A stretch of 51,286 nucleotides of DNA from Deltaproteobacteria bacterium (GTDB taxonomy: Bacteria > UBA10199 > 2-02-FULL-44-16 > JAAZCA01), in the NCBI GenBank assembly GCA_018645265.1, contig JABGOS010000070.1, positions 1 to 51,286 on the forward strand. Direction: 5' to 3'. This document shows, one piece after another, positions 28,901 through 36,677 of the stretch. The notes under the pieces were generated by a model that worked only from the letters and a program-made list of their open reading frames with translations, did no database searches and was not told the DNA's origin. The position numbers were made by a program, and so were the translations under genes. The stretch's first letter is position 1; every line of letters begins with the position of its first letter.

Positions 28901-29392
28901 GGGGCGTTGATTGGTGGAATACAAAAGTTTACCGGTAAGGCTGTGGCTGACATCTCAGTGCTTGAGGATAATCCGGGGTTTGCAATATCGAGTATGACGA
29001 CGCTTGCTCAGATGGGTGCGAAGGTTTCCTGGAGTTCAGATGATTCCATAGATGCTATTCATACGGAACATGCCCTCTTAGGTCTACCTGGTGAGGTAAG
29101 GAGTAATATCGAGCGCGCTGGTTCCGAAGCGACGATCGATGCAAAACTGGTGGTTGGTGCAGGTGGTGATTTAACATTGGATCAGCTGGGCGCCTCTGCA
29201 AATTTTTTGATACTTCAGGGACACAGGTTGCCAGATTATTATAGTGGTCGGATGGGTTCCAGTAAGAATTGGAACCTTCAGGTTCACGTGCCTATTCAGC
29301 CAGGCAGCTATGTTCTTCCATTTATGCAGACGAACCCTGCGTTCGTCACCCCGACATCATTTCAAATATGGCAGGCTGCAAGGATGGTGTAG
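26000..29392 (+). CDS. Giant protein with two HAD-like domains, function unknown
   Basis: The 1130-aa protein has no signal peptide or membrane helix. The first HAD-like domain has TLFLDLDGTLF (nucleophile Asp280, Asp282) and later LKTIFASIRN and YYLGLADNTTE as candidate motifs II and IV. A second begins VVTINLDDSAI, where the nucleophile position is Asn565, so it may be inactive; VKIAYISGRL would be its motif II. The N-terminal 250 residues contain VTEVALNAWRH and a Gly-rich NVSRGGNGGDEF, faintly like a degenerate GHKL ATPase. The C-terminal 200 residues (ISVLEDNPGFAISSMTTLAQMGAKVSW) look Rossmann-like, perhaps a degenerate methyltransferase; both are guesses. ATG at 26000 has GGAGG six bases upstream; GTG at 25997 is possible. 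Confidence 0.85.
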   Translation: MVSDSTVRTRPVVILPFQRGDEGEIPHRLTPGEAGSHTKLNFSGVQWAWLAARRPRLARAYMDNADNPGVLGTLIAQMAEAVATMPDLSALPDEDLPPWFQTFDSNDYVDITTRPAGELLQVLRRVNAERFVLHSVSNPNEGRWRVELHKISEQVTEVALNAWRHSSLHMLGQDAASVLRDMLTDREVADTFHEGARVFIAPHGDTLALPHILNVSRGGNGGDEFFISKPGASPNGSSVELVLPDSVRERFRIIDIIDRLEALAVEAYEENGTIPTLFLDLDGTLFSVRQFVLNLFLEWMDQSTNPKVDMVRETLEAYLATGKPLTTWDAETIFADLGIKDREIIDEAQKYHKANFSDAVRSIEEKEKIEGMVHFVRFLKRRLKARGVPLKTIFASIRNKHKDMLINGASASYLALVAAGLWDELSEAMLDDGERNAIHDGAHGEPKKADTIELFMDKRPELYYLGLADNTTEQTNRCFHHPKGKRSVVIHVKRDDPPDSTDSLQAGALSMDPFEAYDELAVMNENRTVDFADLPLILRHEAFAPIIRGIRQASELGKRPVVTINLDDSAITTSTRVKKILLDFLDERFEWGTSKEWVLDIARKFNPVEVEYLGAGDVLRDAGLEGLGLEDEFETYLAEHFLSDVHLKKASLKGEVLTFLHSLRALNVKIAYISGRLHTLADGTRSNMRLSGFPVLDRNAAFAFRSEPEESARVFKGHAIPTLVGSDHLVAAIDSNPEGLSVAAKRNPDAALYLVGERYRVERAAPPKGTIFINGFSGAINAQPHRPKPLVGDKIRGKGSRLAGYIKGGLNDLGNASMRRDLVKMLGELAGLDTDHPKSIAAFAELNRLIRDDGRGAYARFDHALRELNGMIDVSFAALRSNVGVGHFLRSSNGFRLPDDITPIVSGGMTAARCVTPVAHENNSWISGALQAIQAGPDLSQVDESELVDLLVRGGLKGTFARADLAIGALIGGIQKFTGKAVADISVLEDNPGFAISSMTTLAQMGAKVSWSSDDSIDAIHTEHALLGLPGEVRSNIERAGSEATIDAKLVVGAGGDLTLDQLGASANFLILQGHRLPDYYSGRMGSSKNWNLQVHVPIQPGSYVLPFMQTNPAFVTPTSFQIWQAARMV

Positions 29393-29394
29393 TT

Positions 29395-29553
29395 ATGTCC
29401 GTGTTAATGCCGGATAGTTTAATCGTTCCAAATATGTTGACTATAAATGCACGGCTGGATGCTGTAATGCAATCAGTCGGCATCTCCGCCTTCCCAATGT
29501 GCACAGGATATGGAACTATGGATGGGGTTGTCGTCCGATACGAGGGCGCATAG
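29395..29553 (+). CDS. Possible small protein (52 aa), weak support
   Basis: An ATG two bases after the stop of the giant gene opens a 52-codon frame beginning MSVLMPDSLIVPNML and ending VVVRYEGA. There is no clear Shine-Dalgarno, though translational coupling is possible. I recognise no family. The remaining sequence to 29688 shows no gene. It may be chance. Confidence 0.25.
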   Translation: MSVLMPDSLIVPNMLTINARLDAVMQSVGISAFPMCTGYGTMDGVVVRYEGA

Positions 29554-29688
29554 TTCCACGCTTATACTGGGCGATATTGTGCGAAGACATAGCTTCGATT
29601 CTATACAGTTGAGAGAAGGGAGCGCTTTCTTGAAGACGGAACATATTAGGGATGTCACCTATTCCCTGATTCACGGCGGAGTCGAATG

Positions 29689-29711
29689 AAAAAAGTGTCC
29701 GACACTTTTTT
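29689..29711. repeat. GTGTC-C-GACAC palindromic repeat, copy 1
   Basis: The 23-bp element is six A, GTGTC, one C, GACAC, six T: a perfect palindrome around a central base. It lies between the 1130-aa gene and the convergent phosphodiesterase gene. It could act as a compact terminator, but the identical core recurs at 35904 and 38267, so it is a dispersed repeat. Confidence 0.85.
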
Positions 29712-29749
29712 GAATTTTCTGCATGGCGGATCATTTTAGTCGATCTGGT

Positions 29750-30313
29750 TTACTCATTCCTGATCGAGGCCTCTTTTAGATCAAAGAATTCCTCTCCGAG
29801 CAGGGTGTTATCTAGTCCGATAAATTTAACGGAGAGGTTCCCTTTATTCACATCAATGATGGCAAAGCTAGCCGGTGAATTTCGATCGTGTGCATCCTTC
29901 AGGTGACCAGGATTGATCACGATTAAACCGTCATCCGCTGATTCCACTGCCCTGTGTCTATGCGTATGTCCATGTAGAAGAACATCTGCCTTGAACTTGC
30001 TTCTAGCGCGTTCGGGGTTCATATCCCCCTTTCTATCATGGCTGTCGCGTGTAGAGGTGTGGCTGATGAGAAAGGTTACGCCGTCAAACTCCTTTATCAT
30101 GCGATGCTGGACATTCTTATCATTCCAAGCATCTTCGTACATCCCTGGCACAGCATAGAGTTTTTTGCCATCCGTGTTCAATAGCTCCGTATCCTTCATG
30201 TCGTCGCCAAGGTGAATAATGCTATCTACATGAAATTCATGTAACATCCTATCGGCAACGCTCTGCATGGTGCCTATGTTGCCGTGTGTATCGCTCATAA
30301 TGCCAAGTCGCAT
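29750..30313 (-). CDS. Metallophosphoesterase, YfcE/MJ0936-like phosphodiesterase
   Basis: The 187-aa calcineurin-like phosphoesterase has MSDTHGN (Asp8, His10), HLGDD (Asp37), FLISHTS and LLHGHTHRHRA, followed by INPGHLKD, the YfcE-family ending. Where the family usually has GN(C/H)D, this protein reads VPGMYED, so the asparagine ligand is replaced or shifted. That is odd and may alter activity. It probably hydrolyses small phosphodiesters in the cytoplasm; the substrate is unknown. ATG at 30313. Confidence 0.88.
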   Translation of the reverse strand: MRLGIMSDTHGNIGTMQSVADRMLHEFHVDSIIHLGDDMKDTELLNTDGKKLYAVPGMYEDAWNDKNVQHRMIKEFDGVTFLISHTSTRDSHDRKGDMNPERARSKFKADVLLHGHTHRHRAVESADDGLIVINPGHLKDAHDRNSPASFAIIDVNKGNLSVKFIGLDNTLLGEEFFDLKEASIRNE

Positions 30314-30367
30314 ATATCCTCCAAAATTTTACGAAACATATTGAATGCGGTTTTAAAGATCAACTGC

Positions 30368-31270
30368 TCACTTCTTTATGTAGAACTCATTGGAATACAT
30401 GGGGGAATCGCCCTTAGATTTGTTAGGAAATATTACTAGGCGATATTTACCATACGACTGTGTGTGCGGGATCGTCCAACCGACATTTGTCTTTTCACCC
30501 ACATTAAGACGCTTACCCCCACCTCTTACCTGTATTCTTTCATGCTCTGACCAGCGGCCCTTTTTGAAGCGTTCCAGCCACATGCTTTTAGTTGTAAATT
30601 TCTGTTTTTCATAGCCGTTATTTGTAATCACAACGTCAAGTGAGTTGCCCCTGTCGTAGATATTCTTGTCGGTAACTGCTGTCCAGGTAAGATTTGGATT
30701 GTTCTCCGTTCCTACCAGGATTCTCTTTGGCCACGCCTTCTCACCCCACGTCCTAACCGGCCCTGTGTCGACATGGATGAATGCGTATCTAGGATATAGA
30801 CCTGCACCGCCAATTTTCAGGGATTTTGCGTAATCGAATAGCTCTTCCTCATGAATTTCATCGAGATGAATATCTGCAGCGAGTCCTTTCGTGTGTAAAC
30901 TTTCGCTAGCAGCTCCGCGTCCGTCAGCCCTTAGCATGTTGTTAAATGCCTTGCTTCGGTAACCTGAAATTATTTCTACGGTCTCGGCATTAAAATGATC
31001 TTGGATCTGATCGAGCATCTCGATCAAGTTGATATCGATTTTATGACTCTTGCCGTCGCGTGATCTAAAGACATTTTCGATCTTTGCCAGCGCCTCCTTG
31101 TCGTATTTCCCATCATTTCTATATTCAACCTCTATATATTCCTTCAGATGGTAGCTGAAGAGGGATAGCCGGCCATCCCCCTTTTTCGGTGTTTTGACCG
31201 TATCCGCCGAGAGGCTTGTGAAAGAAAATAGGCAAACGACAAAAAAGCTAATGATATTAAGTGTTTTCAT
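30368..31270 (-). CDS. DUF882/M15-like peptidoglycan peptidase with C-terminal beta domain
   Basis: This 300-aa exported protein starts with a signal peptide (MKTLNIISFFVV, hydrophobic to Ala22). The YcbK/DUF882 domain spans about 35-180 and has the M15 zinc motif SLHTKGLAADIHLD (His126, Asp133) and HVDTG (His166). The last 110 residues form an all-beta segment (Ig-like, inferred). DUF882 proteins are related to D-Ala-D-Ala carboxypeptidases and act on the cell wall. ATG at 31270 has AAGGATGG upstream; the longer frame to 31429 has no ribosome site. It is divergent from a paralogue. Confidence 0.88.
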   Translation of the reverse strand: MKTLNIISFFVVCLFSFTSLSADTVKTPKKGDGRLSLFSYHLKEYIEVEYRNDGKYDKEALAKIENVFRSRDGKSHKIDINLIEMLDQIQDHFNAETVEIISGYRSKAFNNMLRADGRGAASESLHTKGLAADIHLDEIHEEELFDYAKSLKIGGAGLYPRYAFIHVDTGPVRTWGEKAWPKRILVGTENNPNLTWTAVTDKNIYDRGNSLDVVITNNGYEKQKFTTKSMWLERFKKGRWSEHERIQVRGGGKRLNVGEKTNVGWTIPHTQSYGKYRLVIFPNKSKGDSPMYSNEFYIKK

Positions 31271-31339
31271 GTGCCATCCTTTTAAAAAAACGCGAAACTT
31301 ATCCACCCATGCGGTCGATAATAATATTGAGGAGTTACG

Positions 31340-31894
31340 ATGGCAAGGTTTGTCCGAACCATAGCTTTTTTGGTCTTTTTGATTGTCGTATCGTTTCCAG
31401 CTAGCCGCCTGGAAACCGCGATCAATCATGGTTCTCCATTTCGCTTCACCGGTGATGGAAAGATCAATTTAATCGACACCCATACATTTGAAAGACTTGT
31501 GATAGTCTATCGGGATAAAGATGGATTCTATGACGATCTGACTTTACGTGCTGTTAATCATACTTTGAGGTGTCACGGGAAGAGTGAAAAATATCCGATA
31601 TCGCTGAAGCTTATAGAGCTCATTGATCACCTGCAGGATAATTTTGGTGTGGAAGAGGTCCAGGTTATTTCCGGCTATAGAAGCCCCGAATACAATGCAG
31701 CGCTTACAAGGCGTTCGGGCAGGGTGGCGCACAACAGCCTTCATATGCGAGGCCTTGCAATGGATATCAGGATGCCCGGAGTCGACAAACATAAGCTCGG
31801 ACAGTACGCCAGATCACTCCGAACTGGCGGTGTTGGCGTATACGGTGGAAGTGGTTTCGTGCATGTAGATGTTGGTCCGGTACGTTCCTGGTAG
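31340..31894 (+). CDS. DUF882/M15-like peptidoglycan peptidase, single-domain paralogue
   Basis: The 184-aa protein has an N-terminal signal or anchor (RTIAFLVFLIVVSFPA) and the same catalytic domain as the divergent neighbour: VQVISGYRSPEYNAAL, SLHMRGLAMDIRMP (His135, Asp142) and FVHVDVGPVRSW (His175), where it ends. Motif spacing is the same as in the neighbour, so the two look like a duplication, with the extra C-terminal domain lost or gained. ATG at 31340 has GAGGAG five bases upstream. The two genes share a 69-bp divergent promoter region. Confidence 0.88.
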   Translation: MARFVRTIAFLVFLIVVSFPASRLETAINHGSPFRFTGDGKINLIDTHTFERLVIVYRDKDGFYDDLTLRAVNHTLRCHGKSEKYPISLKLIELIDHLQDNFGVEEVQVISGYRSPEYNAALTRRSGRVAHNSLHMRGLAMDIRMPGVDKHKLGQYARSLRTGGVGVYGGSGFVHVDVGPVRSW

Positions 31895-31926
31895 AGTCGC
31901 AATATACAAATTTCAAAAATTAGCGG

Positions 31927-33384
31927 TTAGGTATTTGGCGCTTCAAAAATATTTCCCCTACCCAATATCCAATTTGGATCGTATTCACGCTTCCACGCCT
32001 TCATTTTATTTATAATATCGTGAGAATATTGGATCGGCATGAGGTCAGTGTGAATTTTGCCTATACCGTGTTCGCCAGCTACACCACCTCCCAGTTCAAC
32101 CGCCTTTCTACAACAGGAGGCTAACGCTTCCAACGCCTTTTGTTTCTCAACGGCGTTCTGTGAGAGGAAGTTTGTATGCGGATGTCCGCAGCCTATGTGT
32201 GCATAACCCATATATGGAAGTCCTGATGCGTCTGCTACCAAATAGAAGTGTCTCATCATTTCAGCAAGCTTGTCCATCGGTGCCCACCAATCGCTTCCTA
32301 TCTTTCCACCAGCATTTTTCCAGTATTTTCTACCGATTTCATTTGCTGCTTCGGGAATTCTGTGTCGCCACAATCTGAATATCTCCTGGTCGTTATATGT
32401 AAATGCGACCATCGTCTGGTCGGCAAGATCTTTTCCGCATGTATGAGTTATTTTCTTCAACCAGACCTCTATCCATCTTACAAAATCTTCATCGTCATCG
32501 TACTCCTGCTTTATGTAGAGTAATGAACCGATCTCTTCATCAATTTCTGGAAAAGTCCTGGATGTCTTCATCAACTTAAGTGCACCACTATCTATAAGTT
32601 CGAGCGTCCTAGGATTTAAATCTTTGTCATTGAGGTTTGTATCGATTGCGAAATTGAGAGCATCCCAGTTCGATCTGAATGGAATCAATGCGGAGAAGAA
32701 CGGCCTCGCTTTCGGCAGCAATTTTATCGTCGCTCTAGAAATAAATCCAAGCGTACCTTCTGATCCTATTATAAGGTCTATCGGGTTTCCCCATTCTACC
32801 AGATAGCCAGCTTTATTTCTTACCCACGTTGGGTGTTCGCCTGGCTCCCTGGTTAATACCCTCTTCGATCCATCCGGCATTATAATGTCGATCGATTGAA
32901 CATATTCTCTGACTGGACCATACTTATACGAATCTTCGCCGGTGGCATTTGTTGATATGTTTGAGCCGATCCTGCACTGATCTCTGGAGGTCGGGGCTAC
33001 TGGATAAAAATAACCAGCATTGGCAACTTCCTTTTGAAATAAAGCAGTTACAGTCCCGGGCTTGACTACGGCGAAGGTTCCATTCTCATTTTGATAGATA
33101 TCCTCAACCCCTTCAATGAGTTCCGTCGAAACCAGCAACCCCTCATCCGGAACGGAGGCACCTGTCATCGATGTTTGTGTCCCGCAAAAGGTTATAGGTA
33201 CCTTGTTTTTATTGCAGAATTTGAGTGTCTCTGTAATTTCCCTCTCATCCCTGGCTATCAGGACAGCATCGGGAGAGCCTCTATACATCGTATCTTCAGA
33301 GTAGGTTTCGATACGCTCATCATCTTTAGGGATGACCGGTGTATTAACTTCAAGTGATTTCAATACTTTGTAATTCCAAACCAT
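31927..33384 (-). CDS. FAD-linked oxidase, GlcD/lactate dehydrogenase-like
   Basis: The 485-aa protein belongs to the FAD-binding type 4 / PCMH family (GlcD, D-lactate dehydrogenase). The FAD domain shows the PITFCGTQTSMTGASVP loop, VKPGTV, PVAPTSRDQCRIGSNISTNATGEDSYKYGPVREYV and LIIGSEGTLGFISRATIKLLP. The C-terminal cap ends GGVAGEHGIGKIHTDLMP, typical of GlcD, then WILGRGNIF. The substrate is probably a D-2-hydroxy acid. ATG at 33384 is preferred because GGAG lies about 10 bases upstream; the frame is open to 33420. No iron-sulfur partner (GlcF) is adjacent. Confidence 0.87.
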   Translation of the reverse strand: MVWNYKVLKSLEVNTPVIPKDDERIETYSEDTMYRGSPDAVLIARDEREITETLKFCNKNKVPITFCGTQTSMTGASVPDEGLLVSTELIEGVEDIYQNENGTFAVVKPGTVTALFQKEVANAGYFYPVAPTSRDQCRIGSNISTNATGEDSYKYGPVREYVQSIDIIMPDGSKRVLTREPGEHPTWVRNKAGYLVEWGNPIDLIIGSEGTLGFISRATIKLLPKARPFFSALIPFRSNWDALNFAIDTNLNDKDLNPRTLELIDSGALKLMKTSRTFPEIDEEIGSLLYIKQEYDDDEDFVRWIEVWLKKITHTCGKDLADQTMVAFTYNDQEIFRLWRHRIPEAANEIGRKYWKNAGGKIGSDWWAPMDKLAEMMRHFYLVADASGLPYMGYAHIGCGHPHTNFLSQNAVEKQKALEALASCCRKAVELGGGVAGEHGIGKIHTDLMPIQYSHDIINKMKAWKREYDPNWILGRGNIFEAPNT

Positions 33385-33603
33385 ATGCGGATATCTCCAG
33401 ATCGTAGGTGTGAGGGACAATAGATAAGGTTGAAGCCTCTTTCAACCGAAATCGATCCATGTTGGTTTTCTGACTGTATGCTTAGAAAGGTATCAAAATG
33501 AGAAGGGATAGTAGTTGTAAAAAACGTAAAATCAAGGGGTTAGCTCCATTTTTTATGGCTCATTTGTTGCATCATTATATTTCTACCAACCAAGGGGGCA
33601 CAA

Positions 33604-35319
33604 ATGAGATACCAAAAAATATCATTAATATTCATATCAATCATGCTGGTCTTTACCTTCTCTGCATGTTCTGAGGAGGCATTTCAGGCAGAATTGGAGA
33701 ATGGCACCCCTACAGCCGCAATTGTGGCCTGTGATGGTTGTATATCCCAGATACACCCAAGCGTAGAGCTTGCAGGTAGCATCGATGCCAGCAAGCTGTA
33801 CCAGTCAGAGTTGCTTCAGCTCTTTGGGATAGGTGCGGCCAATGAGTTGATTTCAGAATTTACACCATTTCAAAATCCGGAAACACAAATTCGTTCCGCA
33901 TGCTTTGGAGCGATCTTTCCTGATTTTGAGGAGAGCAGTTCCAATTCAACAGCTGCAAAATCACTTAAGATGACGGTCAAGTCCAGTGCCGTTCATGCCA
34001 AGAGTAGTTTAGCGGCAGTATCTGGTATGAATAGTGTTTCAGATGGTAGTGATCAGACCACGCCCAGTGACAATTCTAATAATGATGACAAGGATGATGA
34101 TGAGTTTCCACCATTTCCTGCCGTGCTTGTCGTGGAAGGTGATTTAGGGGAGGGTTTTAATCTGAATGCGTTTCTATCATCGAAGAATCCTGAAGGTTTA
34201 GAATTTGTTGAGGACTATGCCATCATACCAATTGGCGAGGATGGCTCTGAGAGCTTATATGTCGGAGCTGCCAGTGGAAAGTATGTCATGGCTACCAGCA
34301 AAGAGTTCTTCGATTATGCCAGAGGTATTTCAGATGAATCTCAGGATGTTTGTCCTCAGCGTGCCATTTGGCAGAAGATGATGCCAACCGCTGCAATTAA
34401 GATCGTGCTGGCAAAGAATGTGCCTGCGATTTCAGATGTACAGGCGGGCTTGGCGACAGCCTTTACGGCAGTTCCGTCCGGTATAAAGGGTACTTATTCA
34501 TTGGATTTTGGTGATGTCGTATCGGGAAATAGAATATCGATGGAATCCAAAATGTATAAAGGTACTCTGGAAAGTGAAGAGTACGATGATCCGTTCATGG
34601 AATCCAACTTCAAGCTTAATGTTACAGCGCTAAATTTAAAGCTTGATGATGTTACACAGTGGCTTGCTGTAAATTTTAAAACCGTTGCGGAAATATCCGA
34701 GTGCGATGGTTATGATATGGATAAGCTGTTGGGTGATAGCAAGTTCGGTGGTTTGGATAAAGCCCCTGAGTGTGAACTGATAAGCGCTTTTCATGATATA
34801 AGTTACTCGGATATGGATGGTCTGTATGAAATAAGCTCTGCACAGGTTCAAGATTATGTAAACAACGGCTATCTTCCTGAGGGTATACATGGTGATATCA
34901 TGAAGACGATAGATAAGTTTGGCCTGAGTGCCCAAGCCCTGGCAGGATTACGCAGCTCATTAACTTCTGCAGAGGCCAGGTGTGTAAGGGATTATTTCCG
35001 CGATCATCATGATGCGGCAAGCTTCTGTAATGAACAGACGACTCAGACATATAGTAATGACTATAATGACACCACCCCTCAATGTTATAATGAAATTATG
35101 GCGATACTATTAAATGATCTAGATCTTAATGAGGGGCAACGAGAACTTACAGCCGAGAAGTTGTGCGGTGGTGAGACTCCCCAAGGTATAATATTAGATG
35201 AAGGCTATCAAGTATGTTACGATAGAATTTATGGAATCTTAGATAGTACTGAAGCATATGAAGTCTACGAACTTGAACAGGTAGCCGGTGCGTTATGTTC
35301 AACCGATGGTGTTAATTAA
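33604..35319 (+). CDS. Large lipoprotein of unknown function with cysteine-containing repeats
   Basis: The 571-aa product has a lipoprotein signal: MRYQKISLIFIS, a hydrophobic core, then FSAC with Cys22 as the lipid site. Residues about 145-170 form an Asp/Asn-rich linker (DNSNNDDKDDDE). A central globular part follows. The last 110 residues contain two related units, CYNEIMAILLNDLDLNEGQRELTAEKLCGG and CYDRIYGILDSTEAYEVYELEQVAGALCS, with a third weaker one earlier (CVRDYFRDHHDAASFC). I do not recognise a family. AAGGGGG precedes the ATG; a terminator follows. It stands alone in its transcription unit. Confidence 0.85.
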   Translation: MRYQKISLIFISIMLVFTFSACSEEAFQAELENGTPTAAIVACDGCISQIHPSVELAGSIDASKLYQSELLQLFGIGAANELISEFTPFQNPETQIRSACFGAIFPDFEESSSNSTAAKSLKMTVKSSAVHAKSSLAAVSGMNSVSDGSDQTTPSDNSNNDDKDDDEFPPFPAVLVVEGDLGEGFNLNAFLSSKNPEGLEFVEDYAIIPIGEDGSESLYVGAASGKYVMATSKEFFDYARGISDESQDVCPQRAIWQKMMPTAAIKIVLAKNVPAISDVQAGLATAFTAVPSGIKGTYSLDFGDVVSGNRISMESKMYKGTLESEEYDDPFMESNFKLNVTALNLKLDDVTQWLAVNFKTVAEISECDGYDMDKLLGDSKFGGLDKAPECELISAFHDISYSDMDGLYEISSAQVQDYVNNGYLPEGIHGDIMKTIDKFGLSAQALAGLRSSLTSAEARCVRDYFRDHHDAASFCNEQTTQTYSNDYNDTTPQCYNEIMAILLNDLDLNEGQRELTAEKLCGGETPQGIILDEGYQVCYDRIYGILDSTEAYEVYELEQVAGALCSTDGVN

Positions 35320-35342
35320 GATTGCAGCCAGTCATTGGTTTG

Positions 35343-35374
35343 AAATGCCGAACATTCTTATGTTCGGCATTTTT
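35343..35374 (+). terminator. Rho-independent terminator after the lipoprotein gene
   Basis: AAATGCCGAACA pairs with TGTTCGGCATTT around a short TTCTTA loop and is followed by further T residues (TTTTTG). It lies 24 bases after the stop codon and in front of the convergent dtd gene. Confidence 0.88.
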
Positions 35375-35411
35375 GTATTAGAGTGAGTACAGCCTCATCT
35401 AATGAATTATA

Positions 35412-35858
35412 CTAGAGAAAAGCACTATCCAGAATGATCGTAACCGGTCCATCGTTTGTCAGTTCGATATTCATCAGGGCTGCGAACTGGCCGGTTTCTA
35501 CTTTCAATCCACAATCTCTACATTCACTGCAGAAGAGTTCGTAAAGCTGTATGGCTGTGTCAGGAGGTGCAGCATCGTCGAACGAAGGCCTTCTTCCCTT
35601 CCTGCAGTTTGCAGCCAGGGTAAATTGAGAGACGACGAGAACTGAACCCTTAATATCATTTACGGAGAGGTTCATCTTACCTTTATCATCCTCAAAAATT
35701 CTGAGCTCGCAGCACTTCTTGGCGAGGAGCTTTGCATCCTCTTCGGTATCCCCCTCAACTACCCCGAGCAGTATCAGCAGTCCCCATCCAATCTTGCCGA
35801 CGACTTTTTCATCAACAGTAACGCTTGCCTTCGAAACCCTCTGAATTACAGCCTTCAT
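35412..35858 (-). CDS. dtd: D-aminoacyl-tRNA deacylase
   Basis: The 148-aa cytosolic enzyme removes D-amino acids wrongly attached to tRNA. It has the full DTD1 pattern: [16 protein letters not shown], the SQFTL motif at [19 protein letters not shown], and the NxGPVT motif at [14 protein letters not shown]. Length is typical. ATG at 35858 is followed at once by the invariant KAVIQRV, which fixes the start. Confidence 0.96.
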   Translation of the reverse strand: MKAVIQRVSKASVTVDEKVVGKIGWGLLILLGVVEGDTEEDAKLLAKKCCELRIFEDDKGKMNLSVNDIKGSVLVVSQFTLAANCRKGRRPSFDDAAPPDTAIQLYELFCSECRDCGLKVETGQFAALMNIELTNDGPVTIILDSAFL

Positions 35859-35903
35859 AGCAACCCTCCGATTACAGATATACGGCTTTTCTCCCAGTGC
35901 GTC

Positions 35904-35926
35904 AAAAAAGTGTCCGACACTTTTTT
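35904..35926. repeat. GTGTC-C-GACAC palindromic repeat, copy 2
   Basis: This is the same 23-bp sequence as at 29689 and in the same orientation: six A, GTGTC, C, GACAC, six T. It lies between divergent genes (dtd and an exonuclease), where a terminator would serve neither neighbour. That speaks for a mobile or dispersed repeat rather than a plain terminator. Confidence 0.85.
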
Positions 35927-35977
35927 GAGGGATACAAAGACTCTTGCATAATGGCCCTTCTATGATAGTTGGGCTCC

Positions 35978-36568
35978 ATGGGTAAGAATATCATAGTGTT
36001 CGACATTGAAACAAAGAACGCCTTCTCCGATGTGGGTGGAAGGGATAACTTCAAAAAACTCGGGATATCGGTTCTTGGTGCATACGACTATCAGAATGAA
36101 GATTTCATTATATATGAGGAATCCGAGTTAGGTAAATTTTCCGAGCGTCTACAAGGGAATCCACTCCTTGTAGGTTTTAACAGTAGACGCTTTGATGTGC
36201 CGATACTTCAGGAATATGTGCCATTTAGTCTATCCAAACATCCACAGCTTGATATTATGGAGGAGCTGGTGAAGGTTCTTGGGCATAGGGTGAGCTTGGA
36301 CAGCGTAGCTCAGGCGACGTTGGGCACCAGCAAGAGCGGAAGCGGTCTTGATGCCATCCGGTATTACAGGGATGGTATGATGGATGAGCTAAAAAAATAC
36401 TGTTTAGATGATGTAAGGATAACCCGCGACATCTTTGAATATGCAGCAAATAAGGGTGAGTTGTTCTTCACCTCCAAATACGGTCCTGGAAAGAGGAGGG
36501 CAGGGGTCAGCTGGAAGATCGCCCATCCGGAAGAATTGGAGCCGGATCCTCAACAGAGCCTCTTCTAA
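35978..36568 (+). CDS. DEDD-type 3'-5' exonuclease (RNase H-like, YprB-like)
   Basis: The 196-aa protein starts [16 protein letters not shown] with the DxE motif of DEDD exonucleases. It continues with [14 protein letters not shown], containing the second motif Asp, then [26 protein letters not shown] and [16 protein letters not shown], the third motif. The family includes YprB-like and DNA polymerase B exonuclease-like proteins acting on DNA or RNA 3' ends. ATG at 35978 is chosen over an upstream TTG. It has no evident operon partner; the next gene starts 110 bases downstream. Confidence 0.88.
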   Translation: MGKNIIVFDIETKNAFSDVGGRDNFKKLGISVLGAYDYQNEDFIIYEESELGKFSERLQGNPLLVGFNSRRFDVPILQEYVPFSLSKHPQLDIMEELVKVLGHRVSLDSVAQATLGTSKSGSGLDAIRYYRDGMMDELKKYCLDDVRITRDIFEYAANKGELFFTSKYGPGKRRAGVSWKIAHPEELEPDPQQSLF

Positions 36569-36677
36569 ATCTCATCAGTTCCGAGGTTTGATATCATCTA
36601 TCCTCTCAATAAAGCGTTATTTGACAACGCATCGGCTCACATATAGCATCAGGTTCTTCAATCTGGGGTGAATCTAT

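Noticed and set aside
33428-33447. GGTTGAA/TTCAACC hairpin upstream of the FAD oxidase as a terminator
   Set aside because: No T run follows on either strand, and the site is between divergent genes. It is too short to call.
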